Positions 17,715 to 26,040 of a stretch of 57,929 bases of DNA are shown in pieces. The notes beneath the pieces were generated by a model that saw nothing but the letters and a program-made list of their open reading frames with translations, made no database searches and was not told where the DNA came from. Within the stretch, counting starts at the first letter, position 1; each line of letters begins with the position of its first letter. Source of the stretch: Modestobacter caceresii. GTDB lineage: Bacteria > Actinomycetota > Actinomycetes > Mycobacteriales > Geodermatophilaceae. Both the position numbers and the translations under genes were made by a program. The stretch spans positions 87,441 to 145,369 of the forward strand of contig NZ_JPMX01000003.1 in assembly GCF_000761485.1 (NCBI RefSeq), written 5' to 3'.

Positions 17715-18496
17715 CAAGCGCGTCTCGCGGCGCAGAGCAACCGGTGCACCGCCGGGCCGAGGTCGTCGGCACAGGTGACGGGCGCGGTGAAGGGCACGCG
17801 CACGTCCCGGTGGCCCGTGCGCTGCTCGATCCGCAGCCGGAACCCGTACCGGTCCAGGCCCAGCGGGCGGACGACGTCGCCCCTCCCCACCCAGGCGGCC
17901 GGCACCCGGGAACACAGCAGGTCCAGCTCCTCGGGGTGGGCGACGTCGAGGTGCTGCAGCGCCGGCCCCTCCACCGCGATCAACGGGTCGGGCGCCGCGG
18001 CGAGGAAGTCGTCGGGGTCGATCTCGGTGACCGAGCCGCACTCCCCCAGCACCACCTCGGCCAGGTCCAGGCGCAGCAGGGTGGCGCTGCGCCCGACGTC
18101 CAGCAGCGCGCCCACCGGGGCGACGTCGGCGAACGCCAGCGCAGCGTCCCGCTGGTCGGTCTCGAGCAGCGGCGTGAGCCACCCGGACAACCAGACCTGG
18201 GCGCGCACGGGCTCGCGCAGGGGCACCGGGGCGTGGTCGGTGACCATCAACAGCGCCGCGAGGTCGCCGTCGGCAGACGCCTGGACCGTGCGGCAGACCT
18301 CACCGTCGGTCGGCACCACCACGAGCACCTGCCCCTCGGCGGTGAGGGCGTGCCCGAGCACACGACTGCCGTCGATGCCGGCAGCACAGACGGCGGCCGC
18401 CGGCCGGGCCGCCACGGTGCGCGCCCGTTCGGCTCCGGTGGGCCGGAGGGCGTCGGACGAGGGCCCGGGGGCGGCGGGGCGGGTCGATCGTGTCAT
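17702..18496 (-). CDS. DUF2470-domain protein, possible haem/iron utilisation
   Basis: 264 residues in two parts. Residues ~20-160 form a split-barrel-like region beginning GAERARTVAARPAAAVCAAG, as in HugZ-like haem-utilisation proteins. Residues ~175-260 match DUF2470 (EIDPDDFLAAAPDPL, ALQHLDVAHPEELDLLC, ending VHRLLCAARR). The catalytic role is uncertain; haem or iron handling is inferred from the family. A DtxR/IdeR-like iron box 37 bases upstream of the ATG supports iron-dependent control. It is divergent from rpsD. Confidence 0.78.
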   Translation of the reverse strand: MTRSTRPAAPGPSSDALRPTGAERARTVAARPAAAVCAAGIDGSRVLGHALTAEGQVLVVVPTDGEVCRTVQASADGDLAALLMVTDHAPVPLREPVRAQVWLSGWLTPLLETDQRDAALAFADVAPVGALLDVGRSATLLRLDLAEVVLGECGSVTEIDPDDFLAAAPDPLIAVEGPALQHLDVAHPEELDLLCSRVPAAWVGRGDVVRPLGLDRYGFRLRIEQRTGHRDVRVPFTAPVTCADDLGPAVHRLLCAARRACPGR

Positions 18497-18532
18497 GCGG
18501 CACTCCGGGTTCAGGACGACTCGACATCGCGG

Positions 18533-18551
18533 TAAGGTGAGCCTAACCGAA
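18533..18551. promoter_or_regulatory. DtxR/IdeR-like iron box
   Basis: TAAGGTGAGCCTAACCGAA agrees with the palindromic consensus TTAGGTTAGGCTAACCTAA at 14-15 of 19 positions, including the key AGGT and CTAACC blocks. It lies between the DUF2470 gene (-) and rpsD (+), close enough to affect both; its TAAGGT could also be the rpsD -10 box. Confidence 0.6.
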
Positions 18552-18563
18552 CCGGAGGATCGT

Positions 18564-19169
18564 GTGAACAGCTCCCGCCCCAAGGTCCGGCGCTCACGTG
18601 CGCTGGGCATCCCGCTCACCCCCAAGGACGTGCGCTACTTCGAGCGGCGCCCGTACCCGCCCGGTGAGCACGGCCGCAAGCGCAAGAACACCAGCGACTA
18701 CAAGACGCGACTGCTGGAGAAGCAGCGGCTGCGCGCGCAGTACGACATCAGCGAGACCCAGCTCCGCTCGGCGTTCGACCGGGCCAAGCGCACCGGCGGC
18801 AAGACCGGCGAGGAGCTGATCACCCACCAGCTCGAGGCACGGCTGGACGCGACCGTGCTGCGCGCCGGGTTCGCCCGCACGATCTACCAGGCCCGGCAGA
18901 CGGTCAGCCACCAGCACGTCACGGTGAACGGCAAGCGGGTCGACCGGCCCAGCTACCAGGTGCAGCCCTACGACGTCGTCGAGATCGCCGAGCGCAGCAA
19001 GTCCAAGCTGCCGTTCCAGGTCGCCGCCTCCGGCGCGCACGCCGCCGCCCCGGCCTACCTGGAGGTCCAGCTCTCCGAGCTCCGCTGCGTGGTCGTCCGC
19101 CGGCCGCAGCGCTCCGAGGTCCCCGTGGTGTGCGAGGAGCAGCTGGTCGTGGAGTACTACTCCCGCTGA
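18564..19169 (+). CDS. rpsD: 30S ribosomal protein S4, cysteine-free stand-alone type
   Basis: 201 residues. The N-terminus (NSSRPKVRRSRALGIPL) lacks the zinc cysteines of C+ S4 proteins and resembles the Streptomyces S4 encoded away from the main ribosomal cluster. The S4 RNA-binding domain is clear (LDATVLRAGFARTIYQARQ, then VSHQHVTVNGKRVDRPSY), and the end EEQLVVEYYSR is typical. GGAGGA precedes the GTG by four bases. It nucleates assembly of the small subunit. Whether a second rpsD exists elsewhere in the genome cannot be seen. Confidence 0.93.
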   Translation: MNSSRPKVRRSRALGIPLTPKDVRYFERRPYPPGEHGRKRKNTSDYKTRLLEKQRLRAQYDISETQLRSAFDRAKRTGGKTGEELITHQLEARLDATVLRAGFARTIYQARQTVSHQHVTVNGKRVDRPSYQVQPYDVVEIAERSKSKLPFQVAASGAHAAAPAYLEVQLSELRCVVVRRPQRSEVPVVCEEQLVVEYYSR

Positions 19170-19170
19170 G

Positions 19171-19202
19171 CCGGGCCGGGGCCCGTCAGGCCCCGGCCCC
19201 GG
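19171..19202. terminator. GC-rich hairpin after rpsD
   Basis: GCCGGGGCC (19175-19183) pairs with GGCCCCGGC (19189-19197) around a five-base loop, with further CCGGG/CCCGG pairing outside a bulge. It starts right after the rpsD stop and ends inside the convergent gene. Confidence 0.6.
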
Positions 19203-19701
19203 TCACCGGTCCGCTGTTGACCCGGATCGCGCGCTGCATCTTCCGCCGCTGTACCAGGGGGATGCCGACGATGGCGGCGATGCTCACGAGGCCGAACCAC
19301 GGGATGTCGGACAGACCACCGACGACCAGGTCGTGGACGACGTTCGACACCAGGCCGACGAACCACACCACGGCCACCGGGCACACGATCCGCTGGGCAC
19401 GGGAGCCACCGCTCCACAGGACGTCGAGCTGCACCACCTGGCTGCGGGCCACGTCGACCGCGGCGGCACGGAGCCGATCGTCGTCCAGCGCGTGGCCGCG
19501 GTTGACCGCTGCTCCCACCCGGGACTGCTCGGCGGGGGTCAGGCGGTGCCTGCGGACCAGGTCACCCCAAGGGTCCGGGTCCCGGCGGGGCTGCAGTCGG
19601 CCCCACAGCGAACGGCCACCGACCCACCAGGCCAGCAGCGGCAGCCCCACGAGGATGAGCAGCACGGTCGTCAGCGCGGCGGTCACGGGCGCGATCCTCA
19701 C
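19186..19701 (-). CDS. Small membrane protein of unknown function
   Basis: 171 residues. One hydrophobic helix lies at the N-terminus (about 8-27, TTVLLILVGLPLLAWWVGG) and two in the second half (about 108-128 and 135-152). The region between them is cytoplasmic-looking and charged, with LTPAEQSRVGAAVNRGHALDD resembling a short helical repeat. The C-terminus is basic (QRRKMQRAIRVN). I do not recognise the family. It converges with rpsD. Confidence 0.7.
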   Translation of the reverse strand: MRIAPVTAALTTVLLILVGLPLLAWWVGGRSLWGRLQPRRDPDPWGDLVRRHRLTPAEQSRVGAAVNRGHALDDDRLRAAAVDVARSQVVQLDVLWSGGSRAQRIVCPVAVVWFVGLVSNVVHDLVVGGLSDIPWFGLVSIAAIVGIPLVQRRKMQRAIRVNSGPVTGAGA

Positions 19702-19790
19702 CCGCCGTGACGGGCGGTGCGGACGACCGGCGCCCGGACCACCCGATCAGGCGATGCCCGACACCCGGCAGCCCGTGGCCCCGGACGGGG

Positions 19791-20048
19791 TCAGCCGCGC
19801 TGCTCGTCCTCGTCGTCGTCCGGCACGGCCGCCCGCTGCTCGAGGACGTCGTACTCGTCGGCCTCCGGGTCGGCGTCCCGCATCGTCGAGTAGGTGCCCG
19901 GGGTCGCGCTGAGCTGCTGCTCGATGGCGTCGGCCTCGGGGACCTCGGCGCCCAGCGGCGGCACCTCGTCGGCGAGTTCCGGGCCGGTCGAGGCGGTGGT
20001 GCGCTGCTGCTCCAGGCGGTCGGCGTCGTTGGCTTCGGGGTCGGTCAT
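19791..20048 (-). CDS. Small acidic hypothetical protein
   Basis: 85 residues, strongly acidic and without cysteine. Two related blocks, DPEANDADRLEQQ at the start and DPEADEYDVLEQRA near the end, suggest an internal duplication. GGAG precedes the ATG. Probably intrinsically disordered; no function can be assigned. Confidence 0.55.
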   Translation of the reverse strand: MTDPEANDADRLEQQRTTASTGPELADEVPPLGAEVPEADAIEQQLSATPGTYSTMRDADPEADEYDVLEQRAAVPDDDEDEQRG

Positions 20049-20196
20049 GAGGGCTCCTCGCCGGTCGGGGGCCCGGCCGGGTGCCGGGCCGCGCCGTCCT
20101 CCCCTGCCCGCACTCCGCCGGGGCGACACCCGGACCGGGTGGCTCCGTGGTGACCACCACATGACCCGCAGGCGTCCGGCAGGCACAATCGACGAG

Positions 20197-20400
20197 GTGT
20201 CAGCACCCGGCGAGTACGAGTACGCCCCGCTGCGCATCCCGGCGGGCATCTCCCGCTCCGCGGCGGCGCAGCTGATGAGCATGCAGTCCGACACCGGCGG
20301 CTGGGAACTCGCCCGGCTCCAGCTGCACGCCGACGGCACCCGCAAGGTGATCATGCGGCGCCGGATGCGGCTGTCCTACCTCCCCCGCCCCATGGTGTGA
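20197..20400 (+). CDS. DUF5703-family small protein
   Basis: 67 residues from the chosen GTG. The family pattern is present: EYEYAPLRIPAGISRSAAAQL, then GGWELARLQLHADGTRKVIMRRR. Function unknown. I prefer GTG 20197 over the in-frame ATG at 20161 because a CACAAT element lies seven bases upstream, in line with the leaderless pattern of this region, and because family members start shortly before the EYEY motif. Confidence 0.7.
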   Translation: MSAPGEYEYAPLRIPAGISRSAAAQLMSMQSDTGGWELARLQLHADGTRKVIMRRRMRLSYLPRPMV

Positions 20401-20436
20401 GGACCCTGTTGCCCCCACCACTCGCGAGCTCGCGGT
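20401..20436 (-). repeat. Dispersed palindromic repeat, copy E1 (reversed, partial)
   Basis: On the minus strand it reads GCGAGCTCGCGAGTGGTGGG and ends in AGGGTCC, matching the right half of copy A. It starts immediately after the DUF5703 stop codon. Confidence 0.6.
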
Positions 20437-20450
20437 GCGGCCCTGCTGAT

Positions 20451-20506
20451 GGCCCCGTCCAGCGGCTCGGCCCGAGCTTGCGAGCGCTGAGGAGGACGGG
20501 GTCCTC
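20451..20506 (+). repeat. Dispersed palindromic repeat, copy E2
   Basis: GGCCCCGTCCAGCGGCTCGG through CCGAGCTTGCGAGC to GGACGGGGTCCTC. With E1 it fills the gap between two convergent genes as a head-to-head pair. Confidence 0.6.
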
Positions 20507-20508
20507 TC

Positions 20509-21474
20509 TCAGGGGGTGAGGACGACCTTGCCGACGGTGCTGCGGTCGGCGATGGCGGCCATCGCCTGCGGCAGGTCGGTCAGCGGCAGCGACTGACCGA
20601 CCAGCGGGTCGATCGCCCCGTCGGCGAACAGGTCGCACAGCGCCTCGTGCACCAGCCCGATCCGGGCCGGGTCGTGCTTGCGGTAGAGGCCCCAGTGCAG
20701 CCCGACGATGCTGTAGTTCTTGACCAGGGCGTGGTTGACCGGCGCCTGCGGGATCGTGCCGCTGGTGAAGCCCACGACCACGAGCCGCCCCTCGAAGGCG
20801 ATGCACTTGCGGGACTTGTCGAACACCTCCCCGCCGACCGGGTCGTAGACGACGTCCGCACCGTGGCCGCCGGTGATCTCCTTGACCAGCGGGACGAAGT
20901 CCTCCGCGGTGTAGTCGATGACGTGGTCGGCGCCGAGTGAGCGGCAGACCTCGGTCTTGCGCTCCCCGCCGGCGGTGGCGATCACCTTCGCGCCGGCGGC
21001 CTTGCCGAGCTGGATCGCCGCCGTCCCGACGCCGCCGGCGCCGGCGTGCACCAGCAGCCACTCCCCCGCCTGCAGGGCTGCGCGCCGGTGCAGGCCGACG
21101 TAGCCGGTCTGGTAGGTCAGGTACAGCGAGGCGGCCTGCTCGTCCGACATCGCATCGGGCACCGGCCAGGCCGCGGCGGCGTCCATCAGCGCGTACTCGG
21201 CGAACGCCCCGGGACCGCCGGACGGCGACCCGAGCACCCGCTGGCCGGTCTCCACGATCTCACCGCACAGCTCCACGCCGGGGGTGTAGGGCAGCGGCGG
21301 CCGCTCCTGGTACTGGCCCATCGCCATCAGCACGTCGGGGAAGTTCAGCCCGGCCGCCCGCACCTTGACCAGCACCTGGCCGTCGGCGGGGATGGGCTGC
21401 TCGACCTCGTCGAGGGACATGACCTCGGCCGGGTTCCCGAGGCTGTGGACTCGCCATGCACGCATGCCCGGCAC
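20509..21474 (-). CDS. NADPH:quinone oxidoreductase-like MDR protein
   Basis: 321 residues of the medium-chain dehydrogenase/reductase family. The N-terminal GroES-like half has AAGLNFPDVLMAMGQY and PGVELCGEIVETG; the nucleotide-binding motif is HAGAGGVGTAAIQLGKAAGA. The structural-zinc cysteine cluster and catalytic zinc ligands are absent, as in quinone oxidoreductases. Substrate unknown. The gene is followed by a double copy of the dispersed repeat. Confidence 0.88.
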   Translation of the reverse strand: MPGMRAWRVHSLGNPAEVMSLDEVEQPIPADGQVLVKVRAAGLNFPDVLMAMGQYQERPPLPYTPGVELCGEIVETGQRVLGSPSGGPGAFAEYALMDAAAAWPVPDAMSDEQAASLYLTYQTGYVGLHRRAALQAGEWLLVHAGAGGVGTAAIQLGKAAGAKVIATAGGERKTEVCRSLGADHVIDYTAEDFVPLVKEITGGHGADVVYDPVGGEVFDKSRKCIAFEGRLVVVGFTSGTIPQAPVNHALVKNYSIVGLHWGLYRKHDPARIGLVHEALCDLFADGAIDPLVGQSLPLTDLPQAMAAIADRSTVGKVVLTP

Positions 21475-21525
21475 CTTGCCAGAGCGACCGTGACGCCGAT
21501 CACCCGGGCTGTGCCCGTGCAGACG

Positions 21526-22350
21526 TCAGCGCATGGACGGCGGGCGCAGCGCAGTCGGGACGACGGCGGTCTCCCCGCTCGCCGTCCGGGCGGCCGGCAC
21601 GCCCTTGAACTTGTAGGGCACGGCGCCCACGCCCGGCTGGACGACGTAGGCCGCGCCCGGCTCGGCGCCGGCCCAGGCGGCGACCATCGCCTCGGCGACC
21701 TCGCCGGCCGAGAGCACCGGGAAGTCGGCGGCGGCGAACTCGTCGCGGAGCGGGTCGATGATGGCGGTGTCGGCGAACCCGGGGCAGATGGCGGAGATGG
21801 TGATGCCGTCGTCCACCAGGCGGGAGGACATCGACCGGACGAACGCCACCGCCCCGCCCTTGGCCACGCTGTAGCCGGGGTCGGTCGCCATCGGCGAGAG
21901 TCCGGCCAGCGAGGCGGTCACCACGATCGACCCGCCACCGGCGCGGCGCAGGGCCGGCAGCGCGGCCTCGGTGCCGTAGACGACGCCGAAGAGGTCGACG
22001 TCGACCACCTTGAGGAACTCGTCGACGTCCAGGCCGTGCCGGGACTGCCCGGCGATGCCGGCGTTGAGGAAGACGGCGTCCAACCGGCCGTGCTCGGCCT
22101 CCACCGCGGCGACCACGGCGGCGTTGGCCGCCCGGTCGGTGACGTCCAGGGCAGCGAAGTGTGCGCCGAGGCCGGCGGCGACCTCGCGGTTGGCCGGGCT
22201 GTCGAGGTCGGCGAGGACGACGGTCACCCCGCGCTCGCGGAGCAGCGCAGCGAGGGCGCGGCCGAAACCGCCGGTCCCTCCGGTGACGAGGGCGACGTCG
22301 CCCTGGGCGGGCGAACCGGGCGCGGGAGTGGTGTCGGTCACGCCCGGCAT
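21526..22350 (-). CDS. Short-chain dehydrogenase/reductase
   Basis: 274 residues. Cofactor motif TGGTGGFGRALA near residue 20, NAGIAGQ in the middle, catalytic Ser in VVTASLAGLSP and the YxxxK pair in GYSVAKGGAVAF. A C-terminal extension of about 25 residues (VPYKFKGVPAA) is unassigned. The ATG at 22350 starts four bases after the stop of the M20 peptidase gene, implying co-transcription and probable coupling. Substrate cannot be read from the sequence. Confidence 0.88.
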   Translation of the reverse strand: MPGVTDTTPAPGSPAQGDVALVTGGTGGFGRALAALLRERGVTVVLADLDSPANREVAAGLGAHFAALDVTDRAANAAVVAAVEAEHGRLDAVFLNAGIAGQSRHGLDVDEFLKVVDVDLFGVVYGTEAALPALRRAGGGSIVVTASLAGLSPMATDPGYSVAKGGAVAFVRSMSSRLVDDGITISAICPGFADTAIIDPLRDEFAAADFPVLSAGEVAEAMVAAWAGAEPGAAYVVQPGVGAVPYKFKGVPAARTASGETAVVPTALRPPSMR

Positions 22351-22354
22351 CACA

Positions 22355-23677
22355 TCACGCCTGGCGCAGGAACCGGTCGAGCACCCGGATGCCGAACTGC
22401 ATGGAGTCGATGGAGATGCGCTCGTCAATGCCGTGGAACAGCGACGCGAAGTCGAGGTCGGCGGGGAGCTTGAGCGGAGAGAAGCCGAAGCAGCGCATGC
22501 CCAGGGTTTCGAAGCTCTTGGCGTCGGTGCCGCCGCTCATGGTGAACGGGACGGCGCGGGCGCCCGGGTCCTCGGCCTGCAGCGCCTGGACCATCAGGTC
22601 GACCGACGGACCGTCGAACGTCGTCTCCACGGCCTGGTCGTAGGTGATCCACTCGCGGCTGACGCCCTCGCCCAGGAGCTCGTCGAGCTGCTTCTCGAAC
22701 TCCGCCTCCTGCCCGTACAGGAAGCGGCCGTCGACGGTGGCGCTCGCGGAGCCGGGGATGACGTTGGTCTTGTAGCCGGCGTCGAGCATCGTCGGGTTGG
22801 CGGTGTTGCGCAGCGCCGCGCCGATCATCCGGCTGATGCTGCCGAGCCGGGCCAGCGCCTCGTCCGGGTCGTTGGGGTCGATCTCGACCCCGTACGCGTC
22901 GCTGACCGCGTCCAGGAACTCGCGCATCGGCGGGGTGAGCACGGTGGGCAGCCGGGTGGAGCCGATCCGGGCGATCGCCTCGGCCAGCCGGGTGACGGCG
23001 TTGTCCTCGTGCACGAAGGAGCCGTGGCCGGGCCGCCCCTGGGCGGTCAGCTTCATCCAGGCCAGCCCCTTCTCGGCGGTCTGCACGAGGTAGAGGCGGA
23101 GGTCGTCGCGGACGGTGATGCTGAACCCGCCGACCTCGCTGATCGCCTCGGTGCAGCCCTCGAAGAGGTCGGCGTGGTGGTCGACCATGAAGTGCGCGCC
23201 CTTGCGGCCGCCGGCCTCCTCGTCGGCGACGAAGGCCAGCACGATGTCGCGGTCGGGCTTCACCCCGGTGCGGGCCCAGTCGCGCACCAGCGCCAGGGTC
23301 ATCGCGTCCATGTCCTTCATGTCGACCGCGCCGCGGCCCCACACGTAGCCATCGCGCTGCTCACCGCTGAACGGGTGGACGCTCCACTCGGCCGGGTCGG
23401 CCGGGACGACGTCCAGGTGGCCGTGCACCAGCAGCGCCGGGCGGTCGCGGTTCGTGCCCTCGATCCGGGCGACCAGGTTGGCCCGGCCCGGCTCGGACTC
23501 GTGGATGACGCTGTCGATCCCGACCTCGTCGAGCTTGGCGGCGACCCACTCGGCGGCCTTCCGCTCCCCCGCGCTGGTCGCTGAGTCACCGGTGTTCGTG
23601 GTGTCGATGCGGATGAGGTCGGAGAGCAGGTCCGCGACCTCGGACTGGGCACCGGCCAGGGGCGTGGGCTGCGACAT
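22355..23677 (-). CDS. M20-family metallo-hydrolase (peptidase/deacylase-like)
   Basis: 440 residues. Zinc-site motifs are intact: LLVHGHLDVVPAD (first His and Asp), WGRGAVDMKDM (bridging Asp) and AFVADEEAGG (catalytic Glu pair); a dimerisation lid follows in the middle. Family members hydrolyse peptides or N-acyl amino acids. It resembles the M20 protein near uppP in mycobacteria. It lies just upstream of the SDR gene and divergent from tRNA-Leu. Confidence 0.9.
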   Translation of the reverse strand: MSQPTPLAGAQSEVADLLSDLIRIDTTNTGDSATSAGERKAAEWVAAKLDEVGIDSVIHESEPGRANLVARIEGTNRDRPALLVHGHLDVVPADPAEWSVHPFSGEQRDGYVWGRGAVDMKDMDAMTLALVRDWARTGVKPDRDIVLAFVADEEAGGRKGAHFMVDHHADLFEGCTEAISEVGGFSITVRDDLRLYLVQTAEKGLAWMKLTAQGRPGHGSFVHEDNAVTRLAEAIARIGSTRLPTVLTPPMREFLDAVSDAYGVEIDPNDPDEALARLGSISRMIGAALRNTANPTMLDAGYKTNVIPGSASATVDGRFLYGQEAEFEKQLDELLGEGVSREWITYDQAVETTFDGPSVDLMVQALQAEDPGARAVPFTMSGGTDAKSFETLGMRCFGFSPLKLPADLDFASLFHGIDERISIDSMQFGIRVLDRFLRQA

Positions 23678-23763
23678 GCGGTCGATGGTGCCACCGGCCC
23701 CTGTCCCAGACCGGCGGTGGCCTCGGTTATGCTCATCGAGGCGCTCCGCGGAGTGCCCACCTT

Positions 23764-23848
23764 GTCCGGGTGGCGGAATGGCAGACGCGCTAGCTTGAGG
23801 TGCTAGTGCCCTTTATCGGGCGTGGGGGTTCAAGTCCCCCCTCGGACA
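23764..23848 (+). tRNA. tRNA-Leu (anticodon GAG)
   Basis: 85 bases. Acceptor stem GTCCGGG pairs with CTCGGAC (one G-U pair). The anticodon stem CTAGC/GCTAG encloses the loop TTGAGGT, giving GAG, which reads CUC/CUU. A long variable arm (TGCCC...GGGCG) marks a class II leucine tRNA, and the T arm is GGGGG-TTCAAGT-CCCCC. No CCA is encoded. Its 3' end is the probable attachment site for the recombinase encoded ~0.9 kb downstream. Confidence 0.97.
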
Positions 23849-23946
23849 CAAGATCGTGGGAGCCGTCCCACCCTCCTTCGGGTGAACTGCACCCGGTTCG
23901 GCCCAATCCGAGCCCCGCTGGCGAAACGCCCGGCACAGCTGCGGCC

Positions 23947-24717
23947 ATGCCCCGAACAGCACCACCGGCCCCGCTGCACGCCCGGCGCCGCGGCGGCCAG
24001 TCCGCACGCACGCACAGCTCCGCGCTTCAGGCGGCCACCGTGCCCGCCGTCACCAGCCCGGCAGTCGGCCCGGCCCCGGCCGGCGGCTGGGCGTTCGGCG
24101 GCGGCGCACCGTCCGCGGCGGAACTCACCGAGCTGTGGCTGAACACCGACCTGCTCCAGGAGCGTGCCCAGCGGCCGCCGGCCGCCGTCGACTTCACCCC
24201 GTTGCACGCCCGCGCCGCCGACCCGGCGCCTGCGCGCACGGAACTGACCTTGACCAAGCTGGATACCAAGGGCCGGCTTCCGCTGCCCCTGTGCCCGGTG
24301 CTCGACGCGCAGTTGCCGGCCGAACGTGACGGCGGTGTGCTGGTCGTCTTCCTGCCCGGTGGCTCCGCGGCTCCGCGGCCCGGCTACGGCACCGCGCCGC
24401 TGCGCGTCGACGGCCGCCGCCGGCTGCTGCTCGGCCCGGCGCTGCGTGCGCAGCTCGGCCTGGCCGCCAACGCCACCGTCGTCGCCCGCACCGACACCGA
24501 GCGTGGCGTGCTGGAGCTGATGCCCGCCAGCCGCCTCGAGCCGCAGCTCGACGAGCTGTTCGACAGCCACCGCGCCCCTCGGCGGGGCACGCCGCCCGGC
24601 GCGGAGGAGCAGCCCGTGCCGCGACTCACCGCTCTGCCCGGCGGGCGAATGCACCTCTCCCCCGGCGCCGCACCGTCTCCGTCGACGGTGGCCCCCGCCG
24701 CCGACGACGCGAACTGA
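23947..24717 (+). CDS. Tandem AbrB/SpoVT-like DNA-binding protein (predicted)
   Basis: 256 residues from the ATG at 23947 (upstream GTG starts are possible). Two swapped-hairpin-like segments are visible: LTLTKLDTKGRLPLPLCPVL at about 101-120 and LRVDGRRRLLLGPALRAQLG at about 152-171 followed by a beta strand GVLELMPASRL. The spacing and the turn-DxxGR-leucine pattern resemble MraZ/AbrB double domains. The termini are Pro/Ala-rich and likely disordered. It ends nine bases before the recombinase gene, so it may regulate excision or integration; that is inference. Confidence 0.55.
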   Translation: MPRTAPPAPLHARRRGGQSARTHSSALQAATVPAVTSPAVGPAPAGGWAFGGGAPSAAELTELWLNTDLLQERAQRPPAAVDFTPLHARAADPAPARTELTLTKLDTKGRLPLPLCPVLDAQLPAERDGGVLVVFLPGGSAAPRPGYGTAPLRVDGRRRLLLGPALRAQLGLAANATVVARTDTERGVLELMPASRLEPQLDELFDSHRAPRRGTPPGAEEQPVPRLTALPGGRMHLSPGAAPSPSTVAPAADDAN

Positions 24718-24726
24718 GGAGACGAC

Positions 24727-26040
24727 ATGACCGACCAGACCATCGCCGGCCAGCCCGGCGACGGGGACGACTTCGCCGCCCGGATGGCCGAGATGGTCAC
24801 CGAGGCCCGCAGCCGCGGCGTGGACCTGAGCAGCGTGCTCGCTGCTGCGGACGGGACTTCGCTGCGCGAGCAACTGGACCTGCGGCTCCCGGTCTTGCGC
24901 CGGGACCACAAGGGCACCTACGGCACCTGGGCGCTGTACCTGCGTCGCCTGGCCAATGGGCTGCCCGACTTCTGCCCGTGCGTGTGCCTGCCCTGCGCCT
25001 CGGGAACCTGCCCCTGCTCCGCCGGAACCCACTCCGAGGGCTGCTCCCCCGATGCGGATGTCGACTGCGGGGACCGGATGGGTGCCCGGGGCGACGATTC
25101 CGTGCGCGTCGTCACCCGCCACCACATCGCCGACGCGGCGTGGTGGGCCCGCCGGCACGCCATGCAGCGCACCGTCGTGCGCAACGCCAAGCGAGAGGCC
25201 GCCGGCCGGGTGCTGCACGACCACGACGGCCGCGGCGCCCAGGAGGCCATGGTGCAGGCCTGCCGCTGGCTGTGGAATGAGATGCGCCGCGACGACGTCG
25301 TACCGGCCAACGTCGCCCGCGACGTCCGTCTGCCCACGCGTCAGGAACGCGGGGCGCGCAGCCTCGACGTTCCCGACTTCCTCACCGTGCACAGCCTGGC
25401 CACCACCACCGGGGACGACCCGGCTCTCGACGGCCTCATCCTGCGGCACATGGTCATCCAGGCCACCCGCCGCGGCGGTGTCCTGGCCCTGCGCTGCCGC
25501 GGCATCAATCGCGACGACTGCACCATCACCTACTGGGACGAGAAGCGGGACACCTACCGCACCCGTCCCTCGACGCCCGACCACCTCGACGCGCTGGTCG
25601 CGCACGCGCTCGAGCGGGGTCCGCGCGTACCAGCGCCGGCGGACGCGCCCGACGAACTGCGGCGAACAGGCATCCCGGACCTGTCGCCCAACAACGCGGT
25701 CTTCTACTACCAGCCGAAGGACGTCCTCGATGTCGACGGGTTCCTCGTCGCCCGTGAGGCGCGCCCGCTGACCCGCAAGCGCTTCGAGACGCTGTTCGGC
25801 CGCATCCGCCGTCACCACCCCGGTTTCGATGCCCGCGGCCTGCGGCCACACGACATCCGCCACACCAGCGGCCGCCTCTTCTACGAGGCCGGTGGCGAAG
25901 CGGCCGCGAAGTTCCAGCTCGGGCACGACGGCGGCTCCACCAGCGAGCATTACTACAAGGAGCACATGGACACGCTCGGGCAGCTCAAGCGCGCCCTGTT
26001 CTCCCCACCCGGCGCTGCCACGGAGAACCCAGAGGCCTGA
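24727..26040 (+). CDS. Tyrosine recombinase (integrase) with cysteine-rich insert
   Basis: 437 residues. Catalytic residues fit R248 or R249 (ATRRGGVLALR), H375 and R378 (PHDIRHTSGRL), H400 (QLGHDGG) and Tyr 409/410 (TSEHYYKEH). In the N-terminal core-binding region, residues 83-114 hold eight cysteines (83, 85, 87, 90, 95, 97, 106, 114), an unusual metal-binding-like insert. GAGGAGACGAC precedes the ATG. Placed just downstream of tRNA-Leu, it is the likely integrase of the accessory element that fills the rest of the window. Confidence 0.85.
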   Translation: MTDQTIAGQPGDGDDFAARMAEMVTEARSRGVDLSSVLAAADGTSLREQLDLRLPVLRRDHKGTYGTWALYLRRLANGLPDFCPCVCLPCASGTCPCSAGTHSEGCSPDADVDCGDRMGARGDDSVRVVTRHHIADAAWWARRHAMQRTVVRNAKREAAGRVLHDHDGRGAQEAMVQACRWLWNEMRRDDVVPANVARDVRLPTRQERGARSLDVPDFLTVHSLATTTGDDPALDGLILRHMVIQATRRGGVLALRCRGINRDDCTITYWDEKRDTYRTRPSTPDHLDALVAHALERGPRVPAPADAPDELRRTGIPDLSPNNAVFYYQPKDVLDVDGFLVAREARPLTRKRFETLFGRIRRHHPGFDARGLRPHDIRHTSGRLFYEAGGEAAAKFQLGHDGGSTSEHYYKEHMDTLGQLKRALFSPPGAATENPEA

